Assembly (NCBI GenBank): GCA_029964075.1
Contig: CM057141.1
Location: 10,168,001-10,232,000, forward strand
DNA from: Patiria pectinifera
Taxonomy: Eukaryota; Echinodermata; Asteroidea; Valvatida; Asterinidae
DNA length: 64,000 nucleotides
Reading direction: 5' to 3'
Both the position numbers and the translations under genes were made by a program. The notes under the pieces are model-generated. The model was not told the origin of the DNA. It saw only the letters and a program-made list of their open reading frames with translations, and made no database searches. Positions 11,765 to 22,045 of the stretch are shown here, piece by piece (the first letter of the stretch is position 1; each line of letters starts with the position of its first letter).

Positions 11765-12277
11765 TGTAGTTTCCAAGATCTCTGCCTCACATGTTAATGT
11801 TGTTTACTCACCTTTCACCTCTGTGCACTGTGTGCATTCATTGACCCCGCCATATTTGCATGCAAAGCGTGGGCGTGAAATGTATTATGGGCCGATTTTT
11901 AGAAACGTGTTTGTAGAGTTTAGCTGGTGGAGCTGATATCCATTTTTAAACCTTATTTTGCCTTCATTATATTGACGTATTCTGCCGTGACATCATGTGA
12001 TTTTTACCTGTAAATGGTCAAACCTTCGGGAATTTAGTTATCTTTGTGAATCTTGTAAATAATGTGAAATTTGTAAACCTTTGGTGATCTTTGTGACCGA
12101 ACTTTGTGAACGCAAGTAGACTATCGATATCGTGAGTAGCTTGTGATCATCCAACTTATAAACTATGATGTGAATCTTGTATATCGTTACTACCTGTTCA
12201 GAATACTACAGAAAAAATGTGATGAGGCAGATATGAGTAAAGAGATTCAGTGTGTCCACTGTGGCTTAAAACTTACA
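11765..12277 (+). repeat. BEL 3' LTR
   Basis: 513 bp, same ends as the 5' LTR. It is preceded by a weak purine stretch GGGGCTGGAA. Many scattered substitutions and small indels separate it from the 5' copy. Confidence 0.92.
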
Positions 12278-12282
12278 TACAT
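12278..12282. other. Target-site duplication, right copy (TACAT)
   Basis: Exact repeat of 5530-5534. Confidence 0.92.
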
Positions 12283-12325
12283 CATGACAATTAAGGACAT
12301 AGAATTTTGCGTCGGGTGATATAAA
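12283..12325 (-). mobile_element. LINE continuation beyond the BEL insertion
   Basis: With one TACAT removed, the minus-strand LINE frame (VNEAW at 5534-5520) stays open into this stretch for about 14 codons before a stop. How much of it is LINE rather than chance is unclear, because the tRNA-like SINE begins close by. Confidence 0.5.
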
Positions 12326-12329
12326 TCAA

Positions 12330-12490
12330 ATTAGGTTTTGCCCTTCACCGACGTTTTATAAACACTGTATACTCAGTGTGTTACCTCCCGAGTGAAAGTT
12401 GGAAAAAATCACTCGGGTGGGACTCGAACCTATGACCTCCTGCTTTCTAGTGCAGATGTCTTACCACTCGACCACCGAGCTAACGGGATC
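12330..12490 (-). mobile_element. tRNA-derived SINE, head region
   Basis: On the minus strand, TGGTCGAGTGG (12474-12464) fits a Pol III A box and GGTTCGAGTCC (12430-12420) a B box, 34 bp apart. The sequence between folds into a D arm and an anticodon-like arm with stem CTGC/GCAG, and CTCGGTG pairs partly with CACCCGAG as acceptor. The loop is 8 nt rather than 7, and the following sequence TTTTTTCCAACTTTCACTCGGG re-pairs with the head. This favours a SINE over a working tRNA gene. The tail is not defined. Confidence 0.6.
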
Positions 12491-12499
12491 GGTTGGCTG

Positions 12500-13468
12500 G
12501 TTCGAATCTGATGTACATAGCAGATACCCGCTGCTATGTACATACCAAAAATTCATATATCTATTTAGTGAAAACCTTGTGGAGACGTATTCATCTCTAG
12601 AAATTGCCCTGTGGGGATGTATACAATCTTTTGTTCCCTATTGTGTGCATGTCTCCAGAGGGCACGGTGTATCAGATCAACATGTACAAGCATATGTACA
12701 TGTACTTGTTCCATTGTGTAGTTCAAATGTGAAAATCACACTCCGCGTTTAGTGAACACATCAGGGAATCCCTCCATTTGCAGGCGAGTTTAGGGATTTT
12801 CTTTTTAGAAACTTATTTGAACATTTATTAGCTGCGAACATGTCTTCATCTGAAGTTGCTCTCTAAAGTCTACCACAGTGGTTTTCTCCTTCAATTAGCC
12901 TTTCCAACAATACTTGATTCGGAATAAACTTTTCAAAGACGAAAAATACCAACAAACATGAATGTTAATTTTTTTCCGATTGAGACATCGATAAACGTCA
13001 CAATCATAGATAATTTTTCGGAGGTGTTTTCCAATCAAGTGTCTTGCCGAAAAGTTCACATTCCTATCTGATAATTATTATAGTCCTTTTTCTTTTGCCG
13101 AAAAGTTCACATTCCTATCTGATAATTATTATAGTCCTTTTTCTGTCGATAAATTGTTATATCTTGAATATCAGCAACTGATTTGTAAAATAAAAAGTGA
13201 TTGAAAAGTTGTCATGTGAGCTATTTTTTTTAACGCAAAACGAGCCTGTATACAATTCAGTCGCAAGAGGGTGTTTTATACCAGCTAAAGCACGGACATG
13301 CTCACAAACCATATTCTCCCTGAAAACAGCAGTGCCATACACACAATGCATGCCCCAGAATTCTGTTGGTAACTCATACTTTTATCCTGTGAGGATACAA
13401 AAAGAATTATACAAAAAGAATTTTCAATTTTGCATGTTGCGTTCGTAAGATATGGCTTCAAGGTCCAA
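12500..13468. other. Unassigned non-coding DNA
   Basis: No recognisable gene. It contains one 51-bp tandem duplication, listed next. The edge to the TGACGTCA repeats lies near 13470. Confidence 0.5.
13046..13147. repeat. 51-bp tandem duplication
   Basis: Two copies of a 51-bp unit starting GCCGAAAAGTTCACATTCC, essentially identical, so the duplication is recent. Confidence 0.9.
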
Positions 13469-13469
13469 A

Positions 13470-15710
13470 AATTCAAAAATTCATATTAAATCGCATGATG
13501 ACGTCATTATGACGTCACCTTATTTTTTTTTTTTACATATAACACATCCCGGTCTACCTACCTAGTTCCAACCTAATCGGACTTATAGTTCTGTAGATAT
13601 AGGACTTCAAAATATGCACGTTTATGATGATGTCACGCAACCCATGATGACTTAATCTGACGTCACTCTTCGGGACACAACTTTACAATAAGGACAATGC
13701 ATGTGCTTAATTTGAATGATGTATGAAAAAGATAAAAGCCAAAAGTGGTGTGTACTAAAACTGTGTATAAAGTCTATGGGATTTGCATGGAACAAAAAGA
13801 AGAAATAAAGAAAAGAAAAAACTAGAGCTGTTTGTCTCTTTGAAAACAGAACACAGGGCTTTTTCGCATTTTACAAATGTTTGTTTTGTTGGTCCCTTTG
13901 CAGTCACTTTTTAGAGTGCGTCATGCAGTTAATGGTTGTTCAAAATGCTTAGAATAATTCCTAAAATATAATTTCATCACATGAATTCACATGCCCTGCA
14001 ATGACGTCATCTTGATAATACTTGTCAATTGACATTTTTGCATTGTGGTCTTGGCTTGTACCAAGTTTGAAGTCAATTCGATGTAAGAAAGTGTTGAATT
14101 TTGGGAGCGAAATAAAATTGTGAATATTACAAAAATCATAAAAAATCAATCGATGACGTCATGCTGACGTCACTTCGGACTTTGCATACCAGTACCATTA
14201 TCTACCTACCCACCAAGTTTCATGACGATCAAACCTTCCCTTATATCCGTTTTAAAAAATCGCATTTTTGATGACGTCATGATGACGTCACACATTTTTT
14301 CAAATTTGTGTGCATATTACCTAACAAACATAATACAAAAAGAATTTTGAATTTAGCACATTGCGTTCGAGAGATATGGCTTAAAGGTCCAAAAATTCAA
14401 AAATTCATATAAAATCACATGATGACGTCATCATGACGTCACCTCCATTTTTACCTATAACACATCCCGGTCTACCTACAAACCAAGTTTCAACCCAATC
14501 GGACTTACAGTTCTGTAGATATAGCACTTCAAATATGCACATTTGTGATGACGTCACGTGACCCCTGATGACGTAATCATGACGTCACTCTTCGGGACAC
14601 AACTTGCCATAAGGACAATGCATATGCTTAATTTGAATGATGCATGACGAAGTTCAATGCCAAAAGTGGCGAGTACTAAAATCGTGTACAAAGTCTATGG
14701 GAAATTTGCGTGAAACAAAAAGAAGAAAGAAACTAGAGCTGTATGTCTGTTTGAAAACAGAACACAGAGCTTTTTCACATTTTACAAATGTTGATGCTAT
14801 GTTTGTCCTTTGCAGTCACTTTCTGGAGTATTTAAAACAGTTAAAGGTTGTTCACGGTGCTTAGAATAATTCCAAAAATAAAGCTTTATCACATGATGTC
14901 ACATGCCCTGCAATGACGTCATCTTGATAATACTTGTCAATTGACATTTTTGCATTGTGGTCTTGGCTCGTACCAAGTTTGAAGAAAGTGTTGAATTTTG
15001 GGAGCAGAATAAAATTATCAATATTAAAAAAATCATAAAAAATTAACCGATGACGTCATTGTGACGTCTCTTCAGACTTTGCATACTAGTACCATTATCT
15101 ACTACCCACCAAGTTTCATGATGATCGGACCTCTCCTTATATGTGTTTTGAAAAATGGCATTTTTGATGTCGTCATGATGACGTCATACACTTTTCAAAA
15201 TTTTGTGCAAATACCTATTACCTAACGAACCAAATACAAAAAGAATTGTGAATTTTGCATATTCCGTTCGTGAGATATGGCTAAGAGGTAAAACAAATTC
15301 AAATATTCATACAAAATCGCATGATAATGTCATCATGACGTCACCTCATTTTTTTACCTATAAGACAACCCGGTCTACCCACATACCAAGTTTCAGCCCA
15401 ATCGGACTTACAGTTCTGTAGATATAGCACTTCAAATATGCATGTTTGTGATGACGTCACGTGACCCCTGATGACATAATCATGACGTCACTCTTCGGGA
15501 CACAACTTTGCCATAAGGACAATGCATATGCTTAATTTGAATGATGTAAGACAAAGTTCAATGCCAAAAGTGGCGTGTACTAAAATCATGTACAAGGTTT
15601 ATGGGTTTTTGCATGGAACAAAAAGAAGAAATAAGAAAAAAAAAAAAAACTAGACTTATGTTTGTGGACAAACACAGGGCTGTTTCGGTATTTTTTTGTG
15701 ACATGTGACA
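13470..15710. repeat. TGACGTCA-rich tandem repeat, about 0.91-kb units
   Basis: Landmarks recur in the same order at about 905-920 bp spacing. 'acatcccggtctacc' is at about 13543, 14461 and 15367. 'cttcgggacacaact' is at about 13668, 14590 and 15496. The third unit ends in poly-A and 'aaaactagacttatg'. Each unit holds several TGACGTCA palindromes, often in pairs 10-15 bp apart, a short hairpin CTGTTTGAAAACAG, and 'cagggctttttcgca'. No coding capacity. Confidence 0.88.
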
Positions 15711-16945
15711 TGTAAAGTTTCAAGTATAAGTTCCATCCAGGAAGGATGTGTAGTTCTGTTGATAATAACTGGTGGGTATAATATATGATTACATTCCCAT
15801 ATGGCTTTGAATTTGGATGTTACATGTGATGTGATGACCTCATGATGACGTCACATCAGCTTTCATTTATAACAACTTGTAAATAACAACTTAGCCATAG
15901 CATATATCGTTGAAAGCAAGTTCACATCTTTCCTCAATTTCAAATTACAAGACCCTTCCGGTTTCAACCGGAAGGAAGGGTCACATGATTTGCACAAAAT
16001 ATAAAAAAAATTAAGACCCTGGATTATTTTATCGATTCCTGCAAACGTTAAGTTCAGGTCTCTCACAGTTGATTTTATATTGATTTTCAAAGATCTATTA
16101 ATCTTTAACGTGACGTCACGCGACCCATGATGACGTCATCGTGACGTCACTTCAATTTTCAACTATAACATATCACGGTCTAGGCACATGCCAACTTTCA
16201 ACCCCATCGGACCTGTAGTTCAGGAGATATGGGCCTTCAAAATATGTTTATTTTATATGATGTCATATGTCACGTGATGACGTCATCATGACGTCAAGTA
16301 ATTTTTCATCTATAAGACATCCCGGTCTAGGTACATACCAACTTTCAACCCAATCGGACCTGTAATTCTGGAGATATAGTCCAATCTGTCAGATCTAGCC
16401 GAATTCTGCTAGAAAATGGTCACAACATAAAAATCACATATAATGTCACGTCACGTGACTCATAATGACGTCACGATGACGTCAATGTTCGGCACACAAC
16501 TTCAGGTGCTGGTCCAAGTGTGTGCCAAGGCAGTCGGATTGATTTTAGTGCCCAAAGTGCCGGGGACAAAAAAACGTGCACAAATGCTATGGGCAAAATG
16601 ACTGAAAAATAGAAAAAAAATAAAGTAAAACTAGACTTTAATATGTTTGTGGACAAACACAGGGCTGTTTCGGTAGCTTTTTGTGACATGTGACATGTAA
16701 ATTAAGTTTCAAGTATATGTTCCATCAAGCAAGAAACTGTTCAATTGGGCACTACGTTCTGTTTATAATAAATGGTGGCATATAATATGTGATTCCATTC
16801 TCATAGGGCTTTGAATTATGACATCACATGTCACATGATGACGTCATGATGATGTCACATAAAGTTTTATCAATAACTATAATATTATGGTAAAGAAGAT
16901 GTTAAGTAAGATTTGAGGCATTGCATGGTGGAGATACTAAATAAT
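15711..16945. repeat. TGACGTCA-rich repeat, second unit type (first copy)
   Basis: Related to the preceding units but with its own landmarks: 'cgttgaaagcaagttcaca', 'ccttccggtttcaaccgg', and two copies about 155 bp apart of a module with 'ccaactttcaacccaatcgg' and 'ggagatat'. The start motif 'gtttgtggacaaacacaggg' recurs near 16650, so the unit is about 980 bp. The Penelope-like insertion interrupts the next copy. Confidence 0.82.
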
Positions 16946-17027
16946 GAAAGGTTTGCGGAAACACCATGTGCGAATAATTTCTCAACTATGAGAATGGTTC
17001 TGAAAAGAACCAGAGGTATAAACTCGA
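16946..17027. repeat. Left inverted pLTR of the Penelope-like element
   Basis: Pairs with 17670-17751. It contains a small internal hairpin, TGGTTCTGAAAAGAACCA, mirrored at the right end. Confidence 0.85.
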
Positions 17028-17206
17028 CATTCCAGTCAGTATGCTCTGACTGTCTTCAGGAGAGTGCCTAAACTCTAAGAAAGTGAATACTTAAGTAGCA
17101 AAAGGCGAAATCAATGAAGTGTGAAGTAGCATCCTGTGAGGATGCCAAGTAGAGCAAGCTTGGTGCCCACTGAAGTGGAACAGTAGGGTTGCAGTGTCAG
17201 TAGAGG

Positions 17207-17326
17207 GAGGACCTAGGGTATAGGAGACCCATCAGTCTAAGGTGGTAGCTGAGGACCTAGGGTATAGGAGACCCATCAGTCTAAGGTGGTAGCTGAGGAC
17301 CTAGGGTATAGGAGACCCATCAGTCT
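17207..17326. repeat. 44-bp tandem repeat, 2.7 copies
   Basis: Units start at 17207, 17251 and 17295 with GAGGACCTAGGGTATAGGAG. They overlap the end of the GIY-YIG frame. I tested them for a hammerhead core and found it incomplete (see rejected items). Confidence 0.92.
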
Positions 17327-17668
17327 GGAGAAGTGGGAGCCAGATGTCGTTGAGGTGAAACCCGATGTCTTGCGGAACTGTGTTGTGCTTGCGGATCTCG
17401 ATGGCTTCCCGTATGTGTCTTGGATGCCAGAACTGGATCGGTCTGATGAGTTCGGCCGCATCCCAATCAACATCGTTGATGTGGGAATGTTTGACAATGG
17501 CCGATTTGTCAAAATCCCCTCGCCGTCCATGTGCTCTGTGTTCCTTGAGCCTAGTGGGAAGGTTCCGACCGGTTTCGCCGATGTAGACTTTGCCGCATTT
17601 ACATGGAATGCGGTGGACTCCCGGCTTGGAAGAGGAGTCCTGCTTGGCCTCCATACTCACAAGGACAG
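17301..17668 (-). pseudogene. GIY-YIG endonuclease domain of a Penelope-like element
   Basis: About 119 codons are open. The key block reads CKCGKVYIGETGRNLPTRLK, carrying the GIY-YIG-type VYIG motif after a cysteine pair and the conserved Arg. HRAHGRRGDFDKSAIVKH and then HPRHIREAIEIRKH follow, the last containing the expected glutamate region. This C-terminal half is well kept, but the frame runs straight into the right pLTR at its N-terminus, so the RT that should precede it is gone. The domain would nick target DNA during insertion. The long plus-strand frame over the same bases is its shadow. Confidence 0.88.
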
Positions 17669-17669
17669 T

Positions 17670-17751
17670 TTATACCTCTGGTTCTTTTCAGAACCATTCT
17701 CATAGTTGAGAAATTATTCGCACATGGTGTTTCCGCAAACCTTTCATTATA
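17670..17751. repeat. Right inverted pLTR of the Penelope-like element
   Basis: Inverted copy of 16946-17027, nearly identical. Confidence 0.85.
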
Positions 17752-19020
17752 AAGAAGATCTTAGCCAGAGCATACATCGTTGAAAGTAAGTTCACATCTT
17801 TCACCAATTTTAAATTACAAGGCACTTCCAGTTTCAACCAGAAGAAAGGGTCACGTGATTTTGCACATATTTAAAAAAGGAAGACCCTCGATAATTCTAT
17901 CAATTCCCGCAAAAATCATGTTCAGGTCTCTCACTGTTTGATTTGATATTGATTTTTAAAGATTAAATCTATTAATCTTTAACGAGACGTCACGTAACCC
18001 ATGATGACGTCATCATGACGTCACTTCAATTTTCATCCCGGTCTAGGTACATACCAACTTTCACTCCAATCGGACCAGTAGTTCTGTAGATATTGGCCTT
18101 CGAAATATCCACGTTTAGTATGATGTCACATGTCAGGTGATGATGTCATCATGACGTCACTTTAATTTTCACCTATAACACATTCCGGTTTAAGTACATA
18201 CCAAGTTTCAACCCAATCAGACCTGTAGTTCTGTAGATATTGGCCTTGAAAATATGCACATTTGATATGACGTCACATGTCACGTGATGACTAAATCATG
18301 ACGTCACTTAAATTTCCATCAAAAACACATCCCAGTTTAGGTGCATACCAAGTTTCTACCCAATCAGACCTGTAATTCTGTAGATATTGGCCTTCAAAAT
18401 ATGCAATTTTTAATATGACGTCACATGTCACGTGACGATGTCACATCACATGATGACGTCATTGCAACGTCACTTAAATTTTCATCTATAACACATCCCG
18501 GTTTATAGGTACATACCAAGTTTCAACCCAATCGGACCTGTAGCCATGGAGATATATAGGCCTTCAAAATATGCACCTATATTGTGACGTCACATGTCAC
18601 GTAATGACATCATCGTGACTCATTTAAATTTTAATCTATAACCCATTCCGGTTTAGGTATGTACCAACTTTCAATCCAATTGGACCTGTAGTTCTGGAGA
18701 TATAGCCCAATCTGTCAGATCTAGCCGAATTCTGCTAGAAAACTGTCACAATAGAAAAATCGCATATATAGTGACGTCACGTGACTCATGATGATGTCAC
18801 GATGATGTCAATGTTCGGCACACAACTTCAGATGCTGGACTAAGTGTGTGCCAAGTATAAAGTCCATCGGATTGATTTTAGTGCCCAAAGTGCCGGTAAC
18901 AAAAAAACGTGTACAAATGCTATGGGCAAAATGACTGAAAAAGAAAAAAAACTAGAGATCTATGTCTGTTTGCAACAGGACATAGGGTTTTCCCGCATTA
19001 TGAATTTTTTTATCAATAAT
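17752..19020. repeat. TGACGTCA-rich repeat with about 150-bp submodules
   Basis: Begins with the same 'cgttgaaag' landmark as 15905, then five submodules (near 18025, 18180, 18320, 18490 and 18640). Each has 'catcccggttta', 'caacccaatcgg', 'ctgtagatat' and a TGACGTCA or near-match. It ends with 'gatctatgtctgtttgcaac'. The submodules have diverged from each other. Confidence 0.85.
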
Positions 19021-19021
19021 A

Positions 19022-21475
19022 TGTCCCTGACTATGCATGAACATAAAATCCGTTAAAGTTAGCCGAAAATTGGCTAAAACGGTCACTGTAGACATGATTT
19101 AACCTCAGCAACACGTGCGCTGCAGGCTGACTGGCATATGATGTATGTGCGTATGTACAACGTACGTGCATGTACATGTACATTGTGGACGTCCTGTGCA
19201 TGTTTTAAAGCAGAGGTATTGTCAACCTAAAGTTTTAAGTGTGCGCAGGGCATGTTCAAGTTCGCTTATTGCCTTGAAGCTTTAAAATGTTTTAGACCTA
19301 CCCTTAAATCGACAATTAAAGTAAAAACTAATATAAAAACTGCCATGGTTGATTTTTCAGGAATTTTCAAAGGAAAAAGGGTCTTTTCATTATAACTTCC
19401 GGTCTGATGACCTCATACGCCTAAAACTTCTCACACGTTCTAAGTGGGTCAAGATCATCATATACGCCAATATTTAGGCGATTCCGACAAACATCGCCAC
19501 AGACATCTATTCAAAATACATTTTTTAAAATTTTCAACCTGTCGCTAGAGGGCGCTCGAAGATTGCATGACGTCATCAGTAGATGATTTGAAAAATCAGC
19601 CAAGACACTAACACCGTTAAAAGCAAGTTCATATCTATTACCACTTTATAAGCCACTTCTGGTTTTGGCCTTTTTCGACCGGAAACAAGGGTCACGTGAT
19701 TTTACGCACACTGAATGAAAAAAAGACCTTAACCTACTCTACCACTTGCCAGCAACAGAGTGCTGCGGACGCGTACGGTTGATTTCTTATGCATTTTTAA
19801 ATATTAAAAGTGTCACAATTTAATTGCCCATAAATAAACACCGGATGGCGTCATCATGACGTCTACATTACACAATGTTGTTTGAATTAGGGTCTTTGCT
19901 TGGACAAAGATTGGTGTAAATGAATTACTGGCAAAGAGTCAAAAATACCCTTTGAAAATCGACAATTTTTTAAAAATTTCTGTGTACAAAGTCTATGGGT
20001 AAAATTAAATATTCAAAAATCTATAATAAATTAGTCGATGACGTCACCATAACGTCAATCTTCGGGACAGATCTTTGCCATAGGGACTATGCTTATGCAA
20101 ACTTTGAATGATGTATGACAAAGATTAATGCCAAAAGTGGAGGCCAGAAAAGACGTGCACAAAGTCAATGGCATTTGAAGTGGAACAAAAAGAAGAAGAA
20201 GAAGAAAGAAAAAACTAGAGCTGTATGTCTGTTTGCAAACAGAACACAGGGCTTTTTCGCATTTTACAAATAATCGTTTTGTTGGTCCTTATGCAGTCAC
20301 TTTGGACAAAGAGTGGTGTAAATGAATTCCTGGCAAAGATCAATAATACGCCCTGACTATGTTTGAACATAAAATCTGTCAAAGTTAGCCGAAAATCGGC
20401 TAAAACGGTCACTGTGAACAGGATTTGACCTCGGCAACACTTGCTCTACGGGCTGACTGACATACGATGTATGTGCGTATGTACAACGTACGGGCATGTA
20501 CATATACATTGTGGACGTCCTGTGCATGTTTTAAAGCAGAGGTATTGTCAACCTGAAGTTTTAAGCGTGCACAGGGCATGTCCGAGTTCGCTTATTGCCT
20601 CGAAGCTTTGAAATATTTTAGACCTAACCTTATATCGACAATTAAAGTAAAAACTAATATAAAAACTGCCATGCTTGATTTTTCAGGAATTTTCAAATGA
20701 AAAAGAGTCTTTTTATTATAACTTCCGGTCTGATGACGTCATTCGTCATTCATCTTTTCAAAATACATTTTTGAAAATTTTCAACCTGTCGCTAGAGGGC
20801 GCTCGAAGATTGCATGACATCATCGGTAGATGATTTGAAGAATACTATCAGCCAAGAGACTAACACCGCTGAAAGCAAGTTCATATCTATTACCACTTTT
20901 AAATAATAAGCCACTTCCGGTTTTGGCCTTTTTCGACCAGAAGCAAGGGTCACGTGATTTCACGCACACTGAATGAAATAAAGACCTCAACCTACTCTAC
21001 CACTTGCCGGCAACAGAATGCTGCGGACGCGTACGGTTGATTTCTTATGCATTTTTAAATATTAAAAGTGTCACAATTTAATTGCCTATAAAGAAACACC
21101 GGATGACATCATCATGACGTCATCATTACACAATGTTGTTTGAATTAGGGTCTTTGCTTGGACAAAGATTGGTGTAAATGAATTACTGGCAAAGAGTCAA
21201 AAATGCCCTTTGAAAATCGTCAATTTTTTTTTAATTTCTGTGTACAAAGTCTATGGGGAAAATTAAATATTCAAAAATCTATAATAAATTAGTCGATGAC
21301 GTCACCATGATGTCAATCTTCGGGACACATCTTTGCTATAGGGACTATGCTTATGCTAACTTTGAATGATGTATGACAAAGATTAATGCCGAAAGTGGAG
21401 GCCAGAAAAAACGTGCACAAAGTCAATGGCATTTGAAGTGGAACAAAAAGAAGAAGAAGAAGAAGAAAGAAAAAA
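19022..21475. repeat. Two tandem 1.3-kb units with fewer TGACGTCA sites
   Basis: Unit 1 starts near 19022 and unit 2 near 20349. Shared landmarks are 'aaagttagccgaaaat', 'tgtatgtgcgtatgtacaac', 'ctagagggcgctcgaagat' and 'acgcgtacggttgatttct', in order at about 1.32-kb spacing or slightly less. Unit 1 has an extra stretch near 19400-19480. Both end in an AAG-rich stretch before 'aaactagag' or the hairpin array. No coding capacity. Confidence 0.88.
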
Positions 21476-21497
21476 AAAAAACCAGAACAAAAAGAAA

Positions 21498-22045
21498 GGC
21501 TTTTTCACAAAATTGCGAAAAAGCCAAAAAAAAAAAAACCAGAACAAAAAGAAAGGCTTTTTCGCAAAATTGCGAAAAAGCCAAAAAAAAAAAATCAGAA
21601 CAAAAACAAAGGCTTTTTCGCAAATTTTGCGAAAAAGCCAAAAAACCAGAACAAAAAGAAAGGCTTTTCCGCAACTATGCGGAAAAGCCAAAAAAAAAGA
21701 AAAAAAATTTTTTTTAACAAAAACAAAGGCTGTTCGGCAAAAGTGCCGAAACAGCCCCCCCCAAAAAAATCTTAACGAAAACAAAGGCTGTTTCGGCAAA
21801 AGTGCTGAAACAGCCCCTCCAAAAAATCAGAACAAAAACAAAGGCTTTTTCGCAAATTTGCGCAAAAGCCCCAAAAAAATTAAAAATCAGAACAAAAACA
21901 AAGGCTTTTTCGCAAAATTGTGAAAAAAACCCCCAAAAACCCCAATTTTAACAAAAACAAAGGCTGTTTCAGCCGGTTGCCAAAACAGCCAATAAAAATC
22001 TTAACGAAAACAAAGGCTGCCAATTGGCTGGTTGCCGAAACAGCC
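21498..22045. repeat. Array of ten short inverted repeats (hairpins)
   Basis: Palindromes of 28-31 nt lie at 21498, 21555, 21611, 21662, 21728, 21786, 21843, 21903, 21962 and 22015, separated by A-rich spacers containing 'aacaaaaa' or 'aacgaaaa'. Unit 2 is a perfect 13-bp stem with a 2-nt centre, starting GGCTTTTTCGCAA. Other units keep pairing with changed sequence: GGCTTTTCCGCA pairs with TGCGGAAAAGCC, and GGCTGTTTCGG-type stems pair with CCGAAACAGCC. Unit 8 is decayed. The array sits exactly where the neighbouring repeat has 'aactagag...cagggctttttcgca', so it probably grew from that half-palindrome. Confidence 0.92.

Larger units (their letters stand above)
5535..12277 (+). mobile_element. 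BEL/Pao LTR retrotransposon, complete outline, degenerate coding
   Basis: Two 513-bp LTRs starting TGTAGTTTCC and ending AACTTACA bound a 5.7-kb interior and are flanked by a perfect 5-bp duplication. Interior proteins run DUF1759-type Gag, CCHC knuckle, aspartic protease, Pao-type RT, A17-type region, RNase H and integrase, the BEL/Pao order. The two LTRs differ at roughly one site in ten, so the insertion is old. Stops, frameshifts and an integrase deletion make it dead. It sits inside a LINE on the opposite strand. Confidence 0.93.
16946..17751 (-). mobile_element. Penelope-like element, fold-back 3' fragment
   Basis: The ends are inverted copies of each other over about 80 bp. The left end begins GAAAGGTTTGCGGAAACACC and runs to 'aggtataaact'; the right end mirrors it up to 'aaacctttcat'. 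Between them lies a GIY-YIG endonuclease frame on the minus strand, the C-terminal domain of Penelope-like elements. These elements often carry inverted or tandem terminal pLTRs and are commonly truncated at the 5' side. The RT domain is missing. The flanks on both sides contain 'tAaAGAAGAT'-like sequence, a possible but imperfect target duplication. Confidence 0.82.

Noticed and set aside
12420-12480. Functional tRNA gene
   Set aside because: The loop has 8 nt, acceptor pairing is imperfect and the flanking sequence looks like a SINE body.
17207-17326. Hammerhead ribozyme in the 44-bp repeat
   Set aside because: A CTGAGGA box followed by a possible stem is there, but the GAAA box is replaced and no proper third stem or cleavage triplet forms.
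17286-17705. 139-codon plus-strand frame
   Set aside because: Opposite-strand shadow of the GIY-YIG domain.
21373-21923. Long Lys-rich frames on both strands
   Set aside because: Produced by the hairpin array and A-rich spacers; no protein-like constraint.
21498-22045. CRISPR-like appearance of the repeated palindromes
   Set aside because: Units and spacers both vary, spacers are A-rich and not unique, and the DNA is eukaryotic.
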